From Cloeon dipterum (taxonomy: Eukaryota > Arthropoda > Insecta > Ephemeroptera > Baetidae): a stretch of DNA of 64,000 nt. The DNA lies in contig NC_088786.1 in assembly GCF_949628265.1 (NCBI RefSeq), forward strand, positions 1,860,001-1,924,000. Direction: 5' to 3'. The stretch's first letter is position 1. Each line of letters opens with the position of its first letter. Shown here in pieces: positions 13,601-28,600 of the stretch. The notes under the pieces were generated by a model. That model was not told where the DNA came from, ran no database searches, and saw only the letters and a list, made by a program, of their open reading frames with translations. The position numbers were made by a program, and so were the translations under genes.

Positions 13601-16600
13601 TTAGCTGTGTAAATCATACATATTTAAGCGCCTTCGCCTCGCCATTTAAACCCAGGCGAGAAAATTGAGTTTGCCTGCTCTGCTGTTTCGGCATCTGGCC
13701 GCAGCAGCCGAGTTTCCGCCGATCGAGGCAGCGTTTCTGGGGCATCGGCAGGCTAATTGAAATTGACGTTGCAAAATTCATCAACGTGAATTAGTACGAC
13801 TTCGTGCGAGTCTGCATCCGCGTCTCGAGTTGCATCCTACGCGCACACAATATAATTTATCATTTTTTGCTGCGAGCGAGAGCAGGAAGTGTCTCTGAAG
13901 GGGTGAAGAGTTTTTGTTTTGTTTGCTTTCCGACGCCGAAAGAGTGTCGCGAGTGAGATTTCTGTGTAATTAAAGAGAGCTTGTCATAAAAAGGCCTCGA
14001 ACGGATACAAATGAGTGCCACACGCGTTTTTCCCAGCAGCGCTGCTGAGTGAAAAGGCGGAGAACGCTCTTTGTTTGAGCAGAGACGCACGCACTGTATA
14101 GCGCGCGTTCTATGAATTCCGGCCTCGTTAACAACGTCGCCAGCTTTGCGAGAATCTTGAGGCGTGAAATTTTGTGAACTTTATCCTTTAATATTTTTAA
14201 TCATCTTGAGAGTCTTTTGTCAACTGCTATACGCTGGCATGGAGATTAAAAATGGCACAATTTGCTTCGTATTATGAGTTAAATTTTCAAGTTCAAAGGA
14301 GATTTTTTATGGAAGTGTCGGAGCAACCACGAAAATTTAGACAAAGGTAAAAGAAAAAAGGGATTCGCATTTACGAATTTGAATATTTAATTTAATGATT
14401 GCAAGCATACAATTCTCAATTGTATTTTTGAAAGCTTTGAATGAACCGTGCATGACGCGTGACAGGATGACGCGTGTAAATTTAAACAGGCATTTCACAC
14501 TCAATATCGATGATTGCCGTTGGCAGTGATCCGAGGGGCCAGAAAAAGCGTGCTCGCGACGCACGTAACAGCGTGCTCGTAAAGAACGAATTTGTCCAAC
14601 TCCGAAACACAGTGTAGTATATCATCGTGTCCTTCGCAACGCTGACGTTAATTTACAAAATGGGAACGAAGTGGTAAAAAGCTTTTACTAGCAGCGCGAC
14701 TGATTTTTTGTCTGCCCGACCGAATTGCGGATTAATGCGCTTTTTGAAAGCGCGCCATTCAGTGACACACAAAAACAGAAAGCGCCAGCGTGAGTATGCC
14801 TTTGTGAGCACATTTTCGCGTCAAATGCATTCCCGGCCATTATAAACAACAGTGGGCATGGGCAGCGCCAAATTTAAACAGCACTATGCTAATACTGGCT
14901 TGAATGTGATTAACCCTTTAGCTGCTCTACGCGGCGGACTAAAATAGGCCAACATGATAAAACAATTACACACGGAAAGCTTTCAAACTGTTTTCATTTG
15001 CCAGGAATACACGCGGTGTGGACTTGCTGTATCTCATTTCGTGGCCAAATCTTGGAAAAGCAAAAAGTGCTGCACCTTTTCCCTTTTCTGGCCGATCTCT
15101 TTCACGTCCATTGGCTCCTTAGTCTCGGTCGCTTTGAGGAGCACATCAGAGACAAACTTCTTGTATGAGGCAAGGCTGTCGTGCTTCCGAAGCATTTTCA
15201 ACCGCCGCAGCGCGTTTTCGCTGAGCCGTTCTTTAGCCAGCCGCAGGTATTCCACGATGAGGGCGCGTCTTGTGAAGTCGCTGCTCAGCTCGCTCTGCTG
15301 CGAGTTGCGCCTGATCATGGCCGAGCTTTCGTCGAAATTGACTCCAAAGGCGTGGAGGGTCTGCATGATCTCAAGTCCGTTGTTGAGGTTGCAGCAGTTG
15401 ATGACCCTATCCAGGCAGTGATCCGCCAAGGGAGTCTTTGTAGCATCCAGCCTGAACACCAGGCTCGTGGTTGCCTTGTGCAAGAGTAGCAAGCGCACGC
15501 ACTCGACAGCTCCGACCTCGCATGCGATGCAAAGCGGAACCTCCTGTTCAAATACGTGAATTAGTTCGAAATTAATTCAATTAAAGCTTCACAGAAAATG
15601 TTTGAACAATCATTTCTAAAATAATGGGAAAAAATCTGCAAAATTTCCAGGTTGTCGTTTAAATTTTTAAGAAAATCGGCAAATCAGTGTCTCCCCGCTG
15701 TAATTTCACGATTTCTTTAACATCTTAGAGAATTTCCTCTTAATTCGCCCACCATTGGATAGATCGCGACGAGAGTAATCAAAATCAAGCGAAAAAATCG
15801 ATAAATTTGGCAAAATCTGAAATTTAACTGTTTATTAGTCCTGATTTTAGAATATTGACCTGTAAAGATCTACAACGGATGGCGGTCGACAACGTGATAC
15901 AAATTTTTGTTAGAATCCCTCCAAGAAAAAAGAATACTCCTATAGCAATAAGAATAAAAGTCTTTCCTTGGTTTGAATGTCTGAAAAGAGCAAAGAGCGG
16001 CAATGAAAATGGTAAGAGTATCAAATGAAAGCTGAGTCACACAATGGCTTCCGACTGATACACCTAAAGTTGAATTGAAAAGCATCCTTTACATTCGATC
16101 GATTTCAATCTAATTACGACTCATCCTTAGAATTGCGTTTTTGTTGCTTCACTTTGGGGATAAAAAATAAAATTTAAAGCACTGCGAGACAATTTCAAGT
16201 CGCCCGCCCAATTCACAAAGGGAAGAGCCATTTGGCACAACTTTTCGAGTTTCAATTTCCGTCTGGCGGAACACGCAGTTAACTAAGGTTTGGTGCGCTG
16301 CAATAAAAAAGAGTTCTTTCCCGTGCGGAGGTTCACCTCAAAGATAGCATCGGTGTTGTCGTTGGCGAGCTGCCAGTCGACGAACTGCTCGTCCAACGTG
16401 GCTGCTCCGTGCTCGAGGAGGGCGGCTACTGCCAAAGGGTTGTTACACTGGCACGCGCTGTTCACGTAGAGGGTGCTGGGAAACTCGATCAACCCCAGGT
16501 ACGAGGGTGCGTCGTAGTCCGGCTTGATTCCGTTCAACAATAGCATCTAACGAGCAAGATAGTATGTACAAACTGCCAAAACCGCAACTCGCCGAGTTGC

Positions 16601-19600
16601 ACATTTAAAAGATAATAAAATTTGCAGTGTGCTTGAAAATAATTTGCTAGAGTAATTTTAGATTCTAACGTTAATGCACGACGGATCTTTGGTGAGGGAA
16701 AGCGCGTTCAAAGCACTAGGACCGTAAGTTGCGTTCACGTCGGCGGTCTCTTTGCGCGACGGGTCTCTTTGCAGCAAGAAGACCAAGCAGCGCAAATGTC
16801 CCGCTTTGGTCGCCGAGTGTAGCGGAGTGTAGTCGTAGTGCCCGCCGTGCCTCTCTTTCACTAGACACCTGTCAATGTGCGAAACTTGTTTAGAAATTGA
16901 TAAGCATCACATTTTTGGGATTACCTCGCATTGATCAGTTTAGGGTCGCGCTTGAGCTTTTCCTCCATCATCCTGACGTCGAGCATCAGACCGTTGCAAG
17001 CGAATGAGTGCAAAGGGGTGAACGGAATTTCAGCCCCAGGATTCATGCTGAACCGATTCAAATGGCGCTGTAAATTTGTTTTCTACCTCTATAAATTACC
17101 TGCAGGAATGTGGGAAACAGAAAGGCTACAACAGACGCTAACAATCATTGGGGAAATGTGATTGTCGTTTGCTATTTTTGGCCTTTTACATAATTCAAGT
17201 AAAGCTTTACAGGCCAATAATTTGGAATAGTTTGCATTGTTGGCTATAGCACGAAAGTACATATGTAGTTTATCGAGTTAAAGTGGATGTAATGAGCAGT
17301 TGATCGACAAACAATTTGTTCTACAGTTTGGAATAAATAATCAAAAAAGGACTTTGCTACGGTTGAAAGTCAAATTTTCTCCAAAATTCCCAGCACTTGA
17401 CCACATTTTCTTGGCAGATTTTGATTCCCTTCGTTGAGATCTGTCCAACAGCGTGTTTAGGGAAACTCTTTGTTGTGAAATAAAATAGGAATTAAAATAA
17501 GGTCCTCACTATTTGAAAAACATGCCAAATTCGCAGCTACTTTTCTCAAAAAATGTACACTGCTACTTAGCTCAATTTTGGCTTCAACTGAATTCAAAAA
17601 GAGGTGAGTCGTGCATTGGCATCAAGCATTTTTCAGGATTTGCAGGATCGTCAATATCCTCTTCAACTACTTCTTTTCCAACTGCTAATTATAACGAGAT
17701 GAAATGGATCAATTAAGAGTGCTAAAAGCCATATTAGATTTGGAGGAGAACCAATAAACCAAATCCCCTCTGGTGGTTCCATTTCGCAAAAGTGATGAGC
17801 CATGATGATGCATGGCTTTTGCAGCGCACCAGTCGTGTGTGGAATAAAATTTACAGCGGACATAAAAAGTGCCGTAAAATAAGAACAAATAGAGTAGAGG
17901 GGCGCTTCCAATGCGGCTCCGTACTGCGACAATGGGCACGGCGGATTTCGGGTCAACAAGGCCTCTCTCTCTCTCCCTGTGCTCGGCTCTCACATGCTAA
18001 TGAGACCGTATGTTAAATGCACCTAACGGCTGCAATAATAACATTTGCACACGTGAGTTTTGCAATCGCGGGATGGCGGCACGGTAATGACAGAATTCTG
18101 GCGCGTAATTATGTGCTGACACCGACACGGCTGCGGCATCGACCGTCCGACCGACACAGACCCTGGCTCTGCCGGGCAACAATGCGAAAAGGCGCTGCTC
18201 ACTTTAATGAGCCGGGCCACGCCATCATTAAGCCGACTGCTTTTTGTGCGCGTCCGGGGGTAGTGAGAGACAAATTGAGCAAATATCGTGGAAAGCAAGA
18301 CTTGTGCAGCCGGAAAGGTTTGGCTTTTTAATTAAAAACTTTGGCGCGCAGTATTAAATCTCTCGGTACAATTGCAACTCTCTCTTTTTATTAAAGGATT
18401 AGTCAAAGATAAAAGAAGATCATATTTAATATCAACTGCGCCTAAAAGAATTTATGTAAAAAAAAACTACGTCTCGCTCTGAAAGTCGAGATCCCAGTGA
18501 TACTTGCAATTTTCAACCCTACGTTCCAGGAGCTAAAAAAGTATTTCATTTTTGTTAGGCCAGATTTTGAATTGCTGGGATAAACATCTTCAAAATTTAT
18601 AGGGAACAAACAAGTGCCCTATATCTTCAATATTTGAAGAATCATGCATTCGATTAAATAAATTAAATCCCAAAATTACCTACTGTGATTCACTTCCCTT
18701 TTGAAACACCAACAGTGAGACACTAGAGACACCGTTTTTTTTGCCGACTAGTTGATTTAATGAAATGCTTCTGCTGGTTAGGTTACACTTCGGGTTTCCG
18801 CTCCACAAATTGATCAAACAAAAATGATTTAATTAGCGCTCTATGCCTTTTTGTAATCCAATACAAGGTGCATTCCCACGTGGTGGAGCAAAAATTAAAT
18901 TTATCCGAGGGAACGCGTAATCCGGCGCTAATAACTCTCTGACTGGTTATACATCACTCGCGCATATGTGAATTCTAATTGGCGAGCAAACACGCTGGTG
19001 GCTTGCTCCCAAATTTAATCTCGATTTGTTGCAACGTAACGTGGGGTGTTGATCAACGCCAGAATTTCATTTTTGCCTTTTTCAAGGGCGCATACTAAAT
19101 CAAATTTGCTGCCTTTCGGCGGCTGAAAACTTTTTTATATCGCATATCACAACTTTTTGGACGAAAAGTTTGCCGCCTCGGAATTCCTCGCGTTTCTCGC
19201 CGCGATAAAAGCATTTGGCACGAGGGTGTCCTAAATATAAACCGGTCGGCCAACAAAAAACCGCAAACTTATTAAAATAGACTTTATGGAGGGAGGTTTT
19301 TGCGTCGCCGCGCAGTTTCGATTAATTCCGTCTTTTCCTGCCTCTCGTTCTTAAACAAGCGAGAGGCGGACGAAATTCAATTATCTCCACTCATCGTCAC
19401 TTCTCGTCCCCGTGTTTGGACACGATAATCCCGAGTGCTTGTCTTGCGGGAGGCCTACCCGTTAAAGAATAACGCAACGTGACAACTTCATAATGGGGAT
19501 TCTCCTGCTTACATGCATGCAAGCAAGCCGAGCGCATATATATTGCCCCTTCGTCCTCAGATACACACGGAGCCGGGCAAACTTTGCCCGACAAAACAAA

Positions 19601-22600
19601 CAAGAGCTCAAGATCCGACTGGAATGACAGCATCTCTAGCCCTCTCTCCGCTGCAAAATTGAACAGAAATTGCTTGTCTTGCACCCCTTGCGAAATTTGA
19701 TAATGATATAGTTCTGCCGAACATGCAAAATTTCTTGCAAACATCGCCCTTATTAGCAGAGAGGAGAGTTTGCCCTTGTTTCCAGACCCGAAAAAAGAAG
19801 CTCAGCGAATTCTAGCCGCGGGCGGCGATGGCCGATTTTGGAGATCTAGGCAACCGGCTCGACGCCGCTACGCAGCCGGTTGTATAAATCGGCATCGAGC
19901 AGTTTCGGCGAAAACCGAATTAAGAGAATGAAATTGTTGCAGAAATTGCTTTTGACGAGTGTCTCAGAGAGCATTAAACACACACGGTCTAGTTTCAGCA
20001 GCGCCATTAACGACAATTGCTGCGAAGCTAAGGGATAAAAAAGGCGGCGTGCTCGAGACAAGCGCAATTCCTTCCTAATGATAGGTCGGCAAGAGAGAAA
20101 GAAAGTTGTCACTCGTGGCGAAGCACCAACTTTGGACTTTGGACCGGCGAGAGGAGAGCGAAAATGACTTTCTGTGAAATTCACTCTGCGGCTGTTTGAG
20201 TTAGACTTTGACTGTTATATTGGCTCCAATTTAGATGGCGTGTGCAGCCGATTTGAAAAATTTGTAGCTCATCAGAATTGATTTATTTGTGCGGCAAAAA
20301 GGGGGAGCGAAAGTTGTGCGGCCTTTGTTGAGCGAGATTCCTCGCCTTTATTGTGATGTTTGTGCAGGATCTAAATCTTCGCCCGCCCTTTTTTTCCGTC
20401 CGCCAAAGGCAAAGAGAATGAAAGGAGAAAGACGGCATTACTGACAAGCAAGTTTTATGCACGCCAACGCACAGTGCCATTTGTTTTCTGACGGCTGGCA
20501 AAATGTTGTTTGTCAGGCGCCGGATGAAAAATAACGCGAAATATACGCTTGGCAGAGCAGAATTAAAAACTATGCTAAAGGGCAGCAGGTGTTATTCCTC
20601 CGTTTGAGGGACACAGGCGATTATTTTAATTCCAACCGGCGGGTTTTCGCATCTCATTATGCGCTCGTACTGGCAAGGAGTTGGAAAATATTTTCGCAGA
20701 AAAGAAAGTCTTGTTTGCTGATCCTCATGCGTCACGCGTGGAACAATTTGCTCAGGCGGAAAACAAAAAGGATGAGCAGTCGACCATAGAAATGTACAGT
20801 CTGAATTTCTTTTTCTGGTAGTAATTGGAGTCGATTTTGATACTGACGCTGCACCTCGATCAACAAAAATATCGTTTCAATGTCATATTACGGTCAACAA
20901 TTTGTTTTCTGAGCCTCCAATCGTTGCAGAACCCGACTCATGCTATAAAAAGCCATTTAAATCACACTTGAAGCATAAAAAATTGTCTTGCTCTTGTTTT
21001 TGTTTCAAGCATAATCAGATTTTTCTAAATGAGATAGAAGGTTGTATGCTATTTTTGTTACAGACACCCAAAACAGTTATTGTTTTAGTTTAAAAAATGG
21101 ATATTTGGGGGTCCGAAGGCTGCGTGTTCGTGTCACGTCGGGGTCACCACTTTGGGGGGTAGGAGGTGGAAATTAAACCTTGCGGGATTTTCAACAAATC
21201 TTCTCTTTATAAACGTCAGTCACTTGGCGACTTAGTCTAACAGAATACAAGGACCTTTAAACAAAATTGATACACGACTTAGAATTGACAATTTAAAGAG
21301 ATTTGTCTTGAAGAACAATTTAAAATTAGAAAAGAATTTACCCGATTGAGCCGGGTCCTTCACAATTAAACGCTCGGAACTCTTAAGATGCGACTTGTTG
21401 GCTCGTGTGTCCGGCGAAAACTAATTTAAATTAAAAATCTCTCTCTCTGTTGCATTAACGAATTTCTAACAATCATGAATAACAATACCCTAGGCTAAAA
21501 ATGAAAAAGGAATGGGAGCTCGGCTCCGCAACCACTACAGATAGTTTGATTATAATTCCAACGAAGAAATTGCTGTTACGGTTGTACATTTGAAATAAAT
21601 CACCCATCTTCCCAACATGGCCATATTCAGGCCATGTCCATTTTGTTGGCAAAGCAAGAAGCAGTAAAAACATAATTACGATTTGATTTTGAATAAAAAG
21701 GGAAGGAAAATCGTACTAAAATTTTCTTTTAAATACAATTTGTAAGTACAAATGTAAGTGTTAAAATGCTATACGACGTCTCAAAAAACCGACTAATTTG
21801 CTCGCAAAAACAGTCTAAAAAATCCGTCTCAATTTTAGAGCCGTACACATATGTTTGCATTCGGCTGGAAATCACATTAAAAATTAAATAACGGTGAGAG
21901 GATTCCACTCCACGTGCTCTTCACTGTTTCAAGAGTGCAGTGCTCTCTCTCCGACGGAAGCGGTTGCAGACAGTTTGCAAGTAGGAGAGCAGCGATTTCA
22001 ATAAATTTCCATGCAGCAGCCAGCCTCACACAGATCATAGTTTGGCTGACATGCACCTCATTAGGGGAGTCGTGCCGTCGTCCCCTGCGCGCCTGCTTTA
22101 ATCTAACAAAGTGGGTATGCAGATCGGCCGTTTATTTTGCAAAGTTGCTGACTCGTAGAGTTTAGACGTTGCGCACTTGAGGAGGAACGGAAGAGGACGC
22201 GCTCTTGTCGCGTCGGCGGAGCAAAAATTCCGAAGCGAAGATTGATAGCGACGCGATTGTGTCGTCGAGTGCTCCATTTATCTGGGCGCCCCACACCCCG
22301 CACGCGCCTCTCGGACGAGCCGCCCGCCGCCACAACACCGCCGAAGCAAAAGGCTCGCCAGCTGGCGCCTACATTTGCTTGTTTATGCAACTCGAGCAGC
22401 CCACCCGCCCGCCCGCCCGCCAAACCCTCCGCCGCCACGGAGGGTGAAAAAAAATCCCCTGTGCGAGACAAGGGTATAAAAATTATATCGGAGAAGGAAA
22501 GTTTGGTGTCTTTCTTGCGCGGCCCGCTTTTTGCCATGGCAAATGAGCGGCGATAAATTGCGCACTTAGGAAGTTGGCCGACGTAATGGTCTCGTGGGCT

Positions 22601-25600
22601 GTTTAGCGACGTGACCCGGGCCGGCCAAATTGCCTCACTGCTGCCAGGGGTTGATTCGTTGGCATTTTTCGGCCAGTTGTAAATACGCTGTCCGGGAATT
22701 AAATTGCTCCTCTGACGTTTATTGATATTGTACCTTGTGCGTGTCGAGATACTGAACTTTTCAAGTTGTTTCTCTTCCCAGGGGAGCGCACGTCGACTGA
22801 AAAATATCCCCTTTTCGGATTTTTACATGCGGTCACCATGGTGATTGTAATTACAGCACGTGAAACGACGAGTGCGGTCAAAATGTTGAAACCTTTTGCC
22901 TATTATTTTGCCCGTAGCCCGCCCAGAGGATATAAAATTCTGCATTCGGAAAGCATCGATCGCGCTGAACGCCATCAATGTTTGCGTGCTGTTTGAATAA
23001 ACAAAGAGCTTAAAAGGTTGCGAAATTTCGCATTTGATGGGAAAAAATGTGGCCGCGCGCGCACATAAAGCAAGCGTCCAACGGTGTAAACAGCAGTTAC
23101 ATCAACGAGCCGGATTAACATTCCGCCGGCTCCCGTGAAATTTTTGGTCGAGGAATTTTAACGAGGCCTTAAAAATCATTCCTCAACCGGCTCGACCCCT
23201 TCCTTGATCTCATAAGCCGCGTTATTTTAAAGGGTTAAACTGTCAGTGAAATGTACTTTATTTCTCGGCACGCGTGCAGCGAGCCCCGAAAGCAAAATCA
23301 ATCCAATTTGGTCTTTGGTTGTAGGCGGAGATTTGACCTGTTTTGATCTCTTAAAGGAAATGACCGCGCGCGCCGCAGCTAAGTACAAGAGAAGCCCGTA
23401 GACTCGCTAATCAGATTACGGTCAAGGCGCCTTCTCCGTCTTGTCTGCACTTGAGTTGTATAGTAAGTCATCCTTGTTTTGCCTGCCTGTCCGCAGAGTT
23501 GGCCAAACAAGATGAATTTTGTAGAAAGTGCCAGAGAGCTTAAGACGTTCCGCACTGTCTTCCGCTGTTGGGAATTGTCCCGCGCGCACACACAAACACA
23601 CCAAGAACCAAGAGTGATTAACGCGAAATCATCACTAATTCAGGCAGCAAGTTTAGTTCGCCGTCGCCGGCGGCGGAAACGAGCGAGCAAACAACGCTGC
23701 TGGAAATAATAAATTGCGTGCTTTATCGTTTTTAATAGGATTGCGTGGCTCAAGCCGTAAATTTCGCCGCTGAACATGTACTGTGAAAATTTAATCCTCG
23801 AGTGTGTTTGCCGAGCAATTTGCATTACACCAGTTTACACGCAATAAACAAGAGTGTGCGGGTGCTCTTCGCGGTGCAAGTCGCGCAGATTAACATGCAA
23901 ATTCCTCCGTGTGCACCGGAGACGGCTCTCCTGCTGGATGAGGCCGCTTACGGGGTTTTATTATCGCCGCGAATGTCACATTTGCCTGCTGCTCTCTTCT
24001 CCACTCGTCGAATCTTTTGTCTCCGTGCGACGGCAGGGAAATGTCACGCTCGCTCTGCCGTGAAGAAAAGAGACGGCCACGGACCAATTTTTGACGCAAG
24101 AACGAATCGCGCCCCCGACAGCCAGTCAGATAGCCACCCCCTGCGGCCGCCCACATTGCTACGACGCATAGTTAACCGCCAGATCGTCACCTAATGAACC
24201 ACGTATGCGCTCAACAATGCAGCCTGGAATCCGACCGGCGCGCGCCCTTCTAATGGTTTCGACGTACATACAACTGCGTTGTTGGTTTGGATGGCTTCTG
24301 CATTGATTTTGTACCTCAACCAGAGCAACTGGACTATATTTTTGAAAAGGTATTTGCGTAAGGATCGATCCTTGCTCGTGAGGGGGCCAATTATGAATTC
24401 TTCGATTGAAACGATAGACATTCATCCTTAAATCCGCTGGAAAGATGCGAAAACCAGCTATTGGCGCCTCCTACCAGTCCGTTGAGCTATTTGAATTTTT
24501 ATTATTCTATTTCTAGAAACAAGAGATCTCTAATTCAAATCAATAAATAAATCCAAAATTGAACATTGCTCATTTTATTCAAAAGTTACAACCATTTGCC
24601 TCGTTTTCAATTGGGAGCCTAAAAGTGTGCACGAAAATATTCCAACCTTATGAATGAACTTCCACTCTTCAATGACACCTTTCGTCGTTATACTCAAATT
24701 TATCTTCATAGTAGAACTTGGTTCAAACTTTTGAGCAATAAATCATCCTCAAGAATGGATGCCCAGTCACATAAGTGCTTGCTTTAATTTATCAACCTAC
24801 GAGACAATATATTTAATTATAAAGTAAGCCATTATGTAGATTAATTTACGCATGTGAGTGCTTAATGCCTTCCAAGCCAAATTTTCCCCATGCCTTTTAA
24901 CTTAATTAGCCAAATTAACATCAAGCTTTTGAAATTTCGCAGGTACTCGACCAGACAATCAAAAGATCGCAACAATATCCTCATTGTTTGCTCGTGAAAG
25001 CGAGCGGTCTATTGTCCTTTTTTGACCCAATTCTGAACAAAATCTGTAACAAGATCGTGCGCCGAGGGCTTTGTGCGTATCAAAATTTCGGCGCCATTTC
25101 ACGCGGGTGTGTATACGTACACTGCTAGCGTTAAATTATTACCGGCGACATGAAGAGGGCTCCATTTATGCAGGCGGCCCGAAAAATAGACGCTTACTCT
25201 CTCCCGGCGCCTCTTTCGCGTATAAATTGCAGAATTTATTTTCCGCGTGCGCGCGAGAGAGACCCTTCCGAGCGAGTGGCGCCGAAATCCATCTTTGCTG
25301 CGCCGGGCCGGGCCGGAACGGTCTGTCGAGGTGTTAAAATATTCACCATGCTGCCTAAATATTGCATTCTTGGCGCAGACAGAAATTCAAACTCTTCCTC
25401 AAGCCGGTGGCTGGCTCACTTTGCCTTCCCTCCGGTTATTGGCTCCTCGGGGACGTGACAGAATTTTCAAATTCCATCGGTCGGCCTCGCACCGCTCCCT
25501 GTGGCAGGAGTCGCCGCCGCCCGGGACATGTCGACGCCGGCGATGATGATCATGACGAACGTACATACAATATGTTTGCTCACCGCCGCCAAACTCGAGT

Positions 25601-28600
25601 TTGTTTAGCAGCTTAAGGGTCTCGGGGGGTGACGTGCGTGTTTGCCGACGGCCTGATTTACATGCTGACACTTCTGCTTTCTTCTTATTTATGCTAATGA
25701 GATGAGGGCGCGAATTTAAATTTCTAATTCGCCGCGTGCGAGCGTGAGCGCGCGCGCGCGAGTTGGCCCTTTTAATTACGCCGTAAGTGCTGTCTAATTA
25801 GCCGACAAAGCCTCAGCTGCAGTGGCGCCAGAAGTTTCCCAGTTTTGATTTCATTACGCGGCGAAAACGCAGGAAATGGGGCGAACACGCTAAAATATTG
25901 CCGCTCTTTATTTTTGTTTTCTTCCGCTCTCTTTCGCAATCTTTTATCCTCTCTGGATGCAAAAGTTTACGGTGTGTAATAAGAAAAGTTTCGCGCGCGT
26001 GGATTAAGCCTCGCGAGTTTGCTTTTGTGCGGCAGCCAGAGCACAGCGTATACAGCGTCCCGGCCTGCACTTAACGTTTATTAGACCTGCTCGACGTTGA
26101 CATTATGGAAAGTCAAAATTTTCGGATGTCTCTCTCGCGAGGCACGCGTTTTTTTCCTCTAAATTTGGCTTAACTCGAAGACAATAAAAATGGTTCACCA
26201 AGGCAAAAAAGTTTTGCACGATCTAATCCTCAAAGCTGGGTCACGTACGTATATCTCGTTGTTTACAGTTCTAAACTCTCGCCTCTTTAGTTTGTACAAA
26301 CATAAAAATGATTTAAACGGCAATTTTCCATGATGTAATGTTTGATGCAGATAATAATCGAGACTGCAGTGTTCTCGATAATTTGCAAAATTGTCAGGAA
26401 ACAAATCGAGTGCTGCACAGATTGCATTTACTGCATTTTATTATATGTATATACAGCATATACACTTCAGGCAGGAAATTCAAACTATATCTGTACATGG
26501 CGAGAGAAGTAGAACAGCAATAGCGAGCGCAGTTTAATTCCAATAAAGGCACGTCTCGCTCGCGATTACTAATATCCCTTTGAGAAGCACTTGAGGATTT
26601 ATGGGCGAATTTTCGAAGACTAGTGACTCCAAATGACAATATATTCAATTTACCACGTCAACTTTTAAAAATGAATGTAGTAGTAGTAGTAATTCGAACT
26701 AATTGAGTTGGGACTAAAGTTATATTTTTTCTGATCATCTAATCGTCATGGAACATGTTAAATAAATGTGCACGAAACATTCAATTTTAAAAAAAAAGAT
26801 TCACTTGATTTCGATCAATCTATTAGTTGAGGAAAAATTCCCTAAATTGTGAACTAAATGGTCGTTTTACAGTAGGGAGACAGTGATTTATTAGAATGCA
26901 AACTTTTAAGCCGACTTTCTCAAATATTTAAACAGCAATTTTTTTCTTCATTTTTGGATAGCATTTTTCACTAATTTCCTGTAAATATGCTTTTCTTTTT
27001 ATATCATCTAGATAATTAAAAACCATCCAAAAACCGTCATAGTGGTAAAAAAATCTAGCGGGTTATTTTCCCCAAGATCTCAGGAAAAGGAAATTGAAAT
27101 ATTAAATTCAAATAATTCATTGGAAACGAGAGAGTCTAACAACAAAATTTATCTTTCACGGGTTTCACGTATACCACAGTTTTAAATTATCATATTTCTT
27201 TTCCAGCCTGAAATGTGATTCTAAATCCCCCCACATTATTTTTGAAATGATAGGGTTGACACGAAGTAAAAGGCTTTGAAGATGGCGGTTTGAGCAGAAA
27301 AAAGTGTTATAAAAGCAACAAAATTTGGCTGAAACCTTGAAGCGCAGCAGAGATTAGCGGAATGCTGTTCACAAAGAAGGAGTAGTGCAGTCAGACCGTC
27401 TAGCACCTCAAGGCAAATCCCTTTTGACAGCTAGAGAGCAAGAGAAAGACAGAGGAGCCGACGACTCTGGTTGGAGAAAGCTATCGATCAAATTGGAGCT
27501 ACTTCCTCCGACATGTCTCTCTCGCTCGAGGTGCACACTATAAGGTATATTGAAAGTGCAATGAAACGCCATCACGACGGCTCGTTAGTCGAAGCAAGGA
27601 TCGTGGAACACCGCGGTCGTAAAGAAAGGACGCCGGCGCTGCCAAATTATTAATCACTTTTTATGCCCGCACCTATCGCTCGTTTGTGTCTCTTTTATTT
27701 TCTCTGCGGAGCCAGTTCATTACGCTTTATGGCCGTGTTATTGCGCCGCCAGACGCATTTGCTGGATGAAAATATCATTTTGTCCTCTGGCGTGTGTTTA
27801 TGGGTCGAGCGCGAGGGTGAGTGCACCACACATCTTGTCCTAGTGCGCGCTGGCAAAATATTCCTCCATTACCCGCCGCTGTGCGGCACGTGCAGAGTAA
27901 AAGAGCCGGCCAGCGTGCAAAAACGACGAGCTAAAGATGCTTTCGGAAGGCTTAATTCGGTGAAATGTTTCTCTAAAAGCACCGTTGTTTTGATTTTCTG
28001 CAGGGAAATAAATTTCTCGATTTGAAATTACAAGTTTGGGTAAGAAAGAGGAGTTTAATTAATTCGTGCTCTCAGCACCTCCTGTCCTCGAGCTCGAGAC
28101 ACATTGAAAGAGCCACTTTAAGCCGTTAACAAGGCGGCGAAAAAGCAGCGTCTTCAGTTTCAACCCCTCTAGCTAATATTTCCGGCTTGATTTAGGTGCA
28201 AATGCGAGGCTGACAAGCCAGCCTTTTGATTAATGAGTTCTTCTAACCTGAGAAGACCCTCACCGCCTCGGAATTGCATTTCTTTGTCCTGATTGTGCGA
28301 CGAGAGTTTGTTACTCCCGAGTTATTTTCGCTCTCATCCAAAATGAATGAATGAATGGCCATTGATTGCGACGCTGCGTGAAACGAATTTGTCACGCCAA
28401 GATCTCAATTTCGCCCCTTATTATGTCGCACCGTGTTGGTTGCTTATGTTTACTTACTGCGCTTGATTGGAAGAGGAAAGCGACAGAGTATTTGCGCAAT
28501 TTGTTGATCGGGCTGGCCCGCCAGAACGACTATGCCAATTTTTGGTGTTTGACAAGCAATCCTGGCAAACCACAGCGACGCAAATTATATTCGATCACGC

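Larger units (their letters stand above)
4611..15033. other. First part of the giant fipi-like intron
   Basis: No additional gene is supported. CpG-rich patches at roughly 6040-6480, 6960-7460 and 8250-8480 alternate with AT-rich DNA and may be regulatory. Embedded elements listed separately: repeat-family copies at 5411 and 11262, a shared element at 9908, a tandem duplication at 11910-12578 and a retrotransposon fragment at 13102. Confidence 0.5.

Noticed and set aside
15181-15489. Plus-strand frame opposite the nested ankyrin exon
   Set aside because: Shadow of the minus-strand exon, which has clear ankyrin repeats and splice sites.
22103-22537. 144-codon minus-strand open frame
   Set aside because: It lies in a GC-rich block with open frames in several phases, has Gly/Arg/Ala-rich low-complexity content, and shows no domain or splice context.
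24191-24421. Minus-strand 76-codon frame (MSIVSIEEFIIGPL...) as a possible exon
   Set aside because: It overlaps repeat family B, and the similar frame at 38505-38711 shares only its first few residues through the repeat. No recognised domain.
26612-26626. 12-nt match to the miR-7 mature sequence (gaagactagtga)
   Set aside because: The seed's second position differs and the flanks form no hairpin with a star strand.
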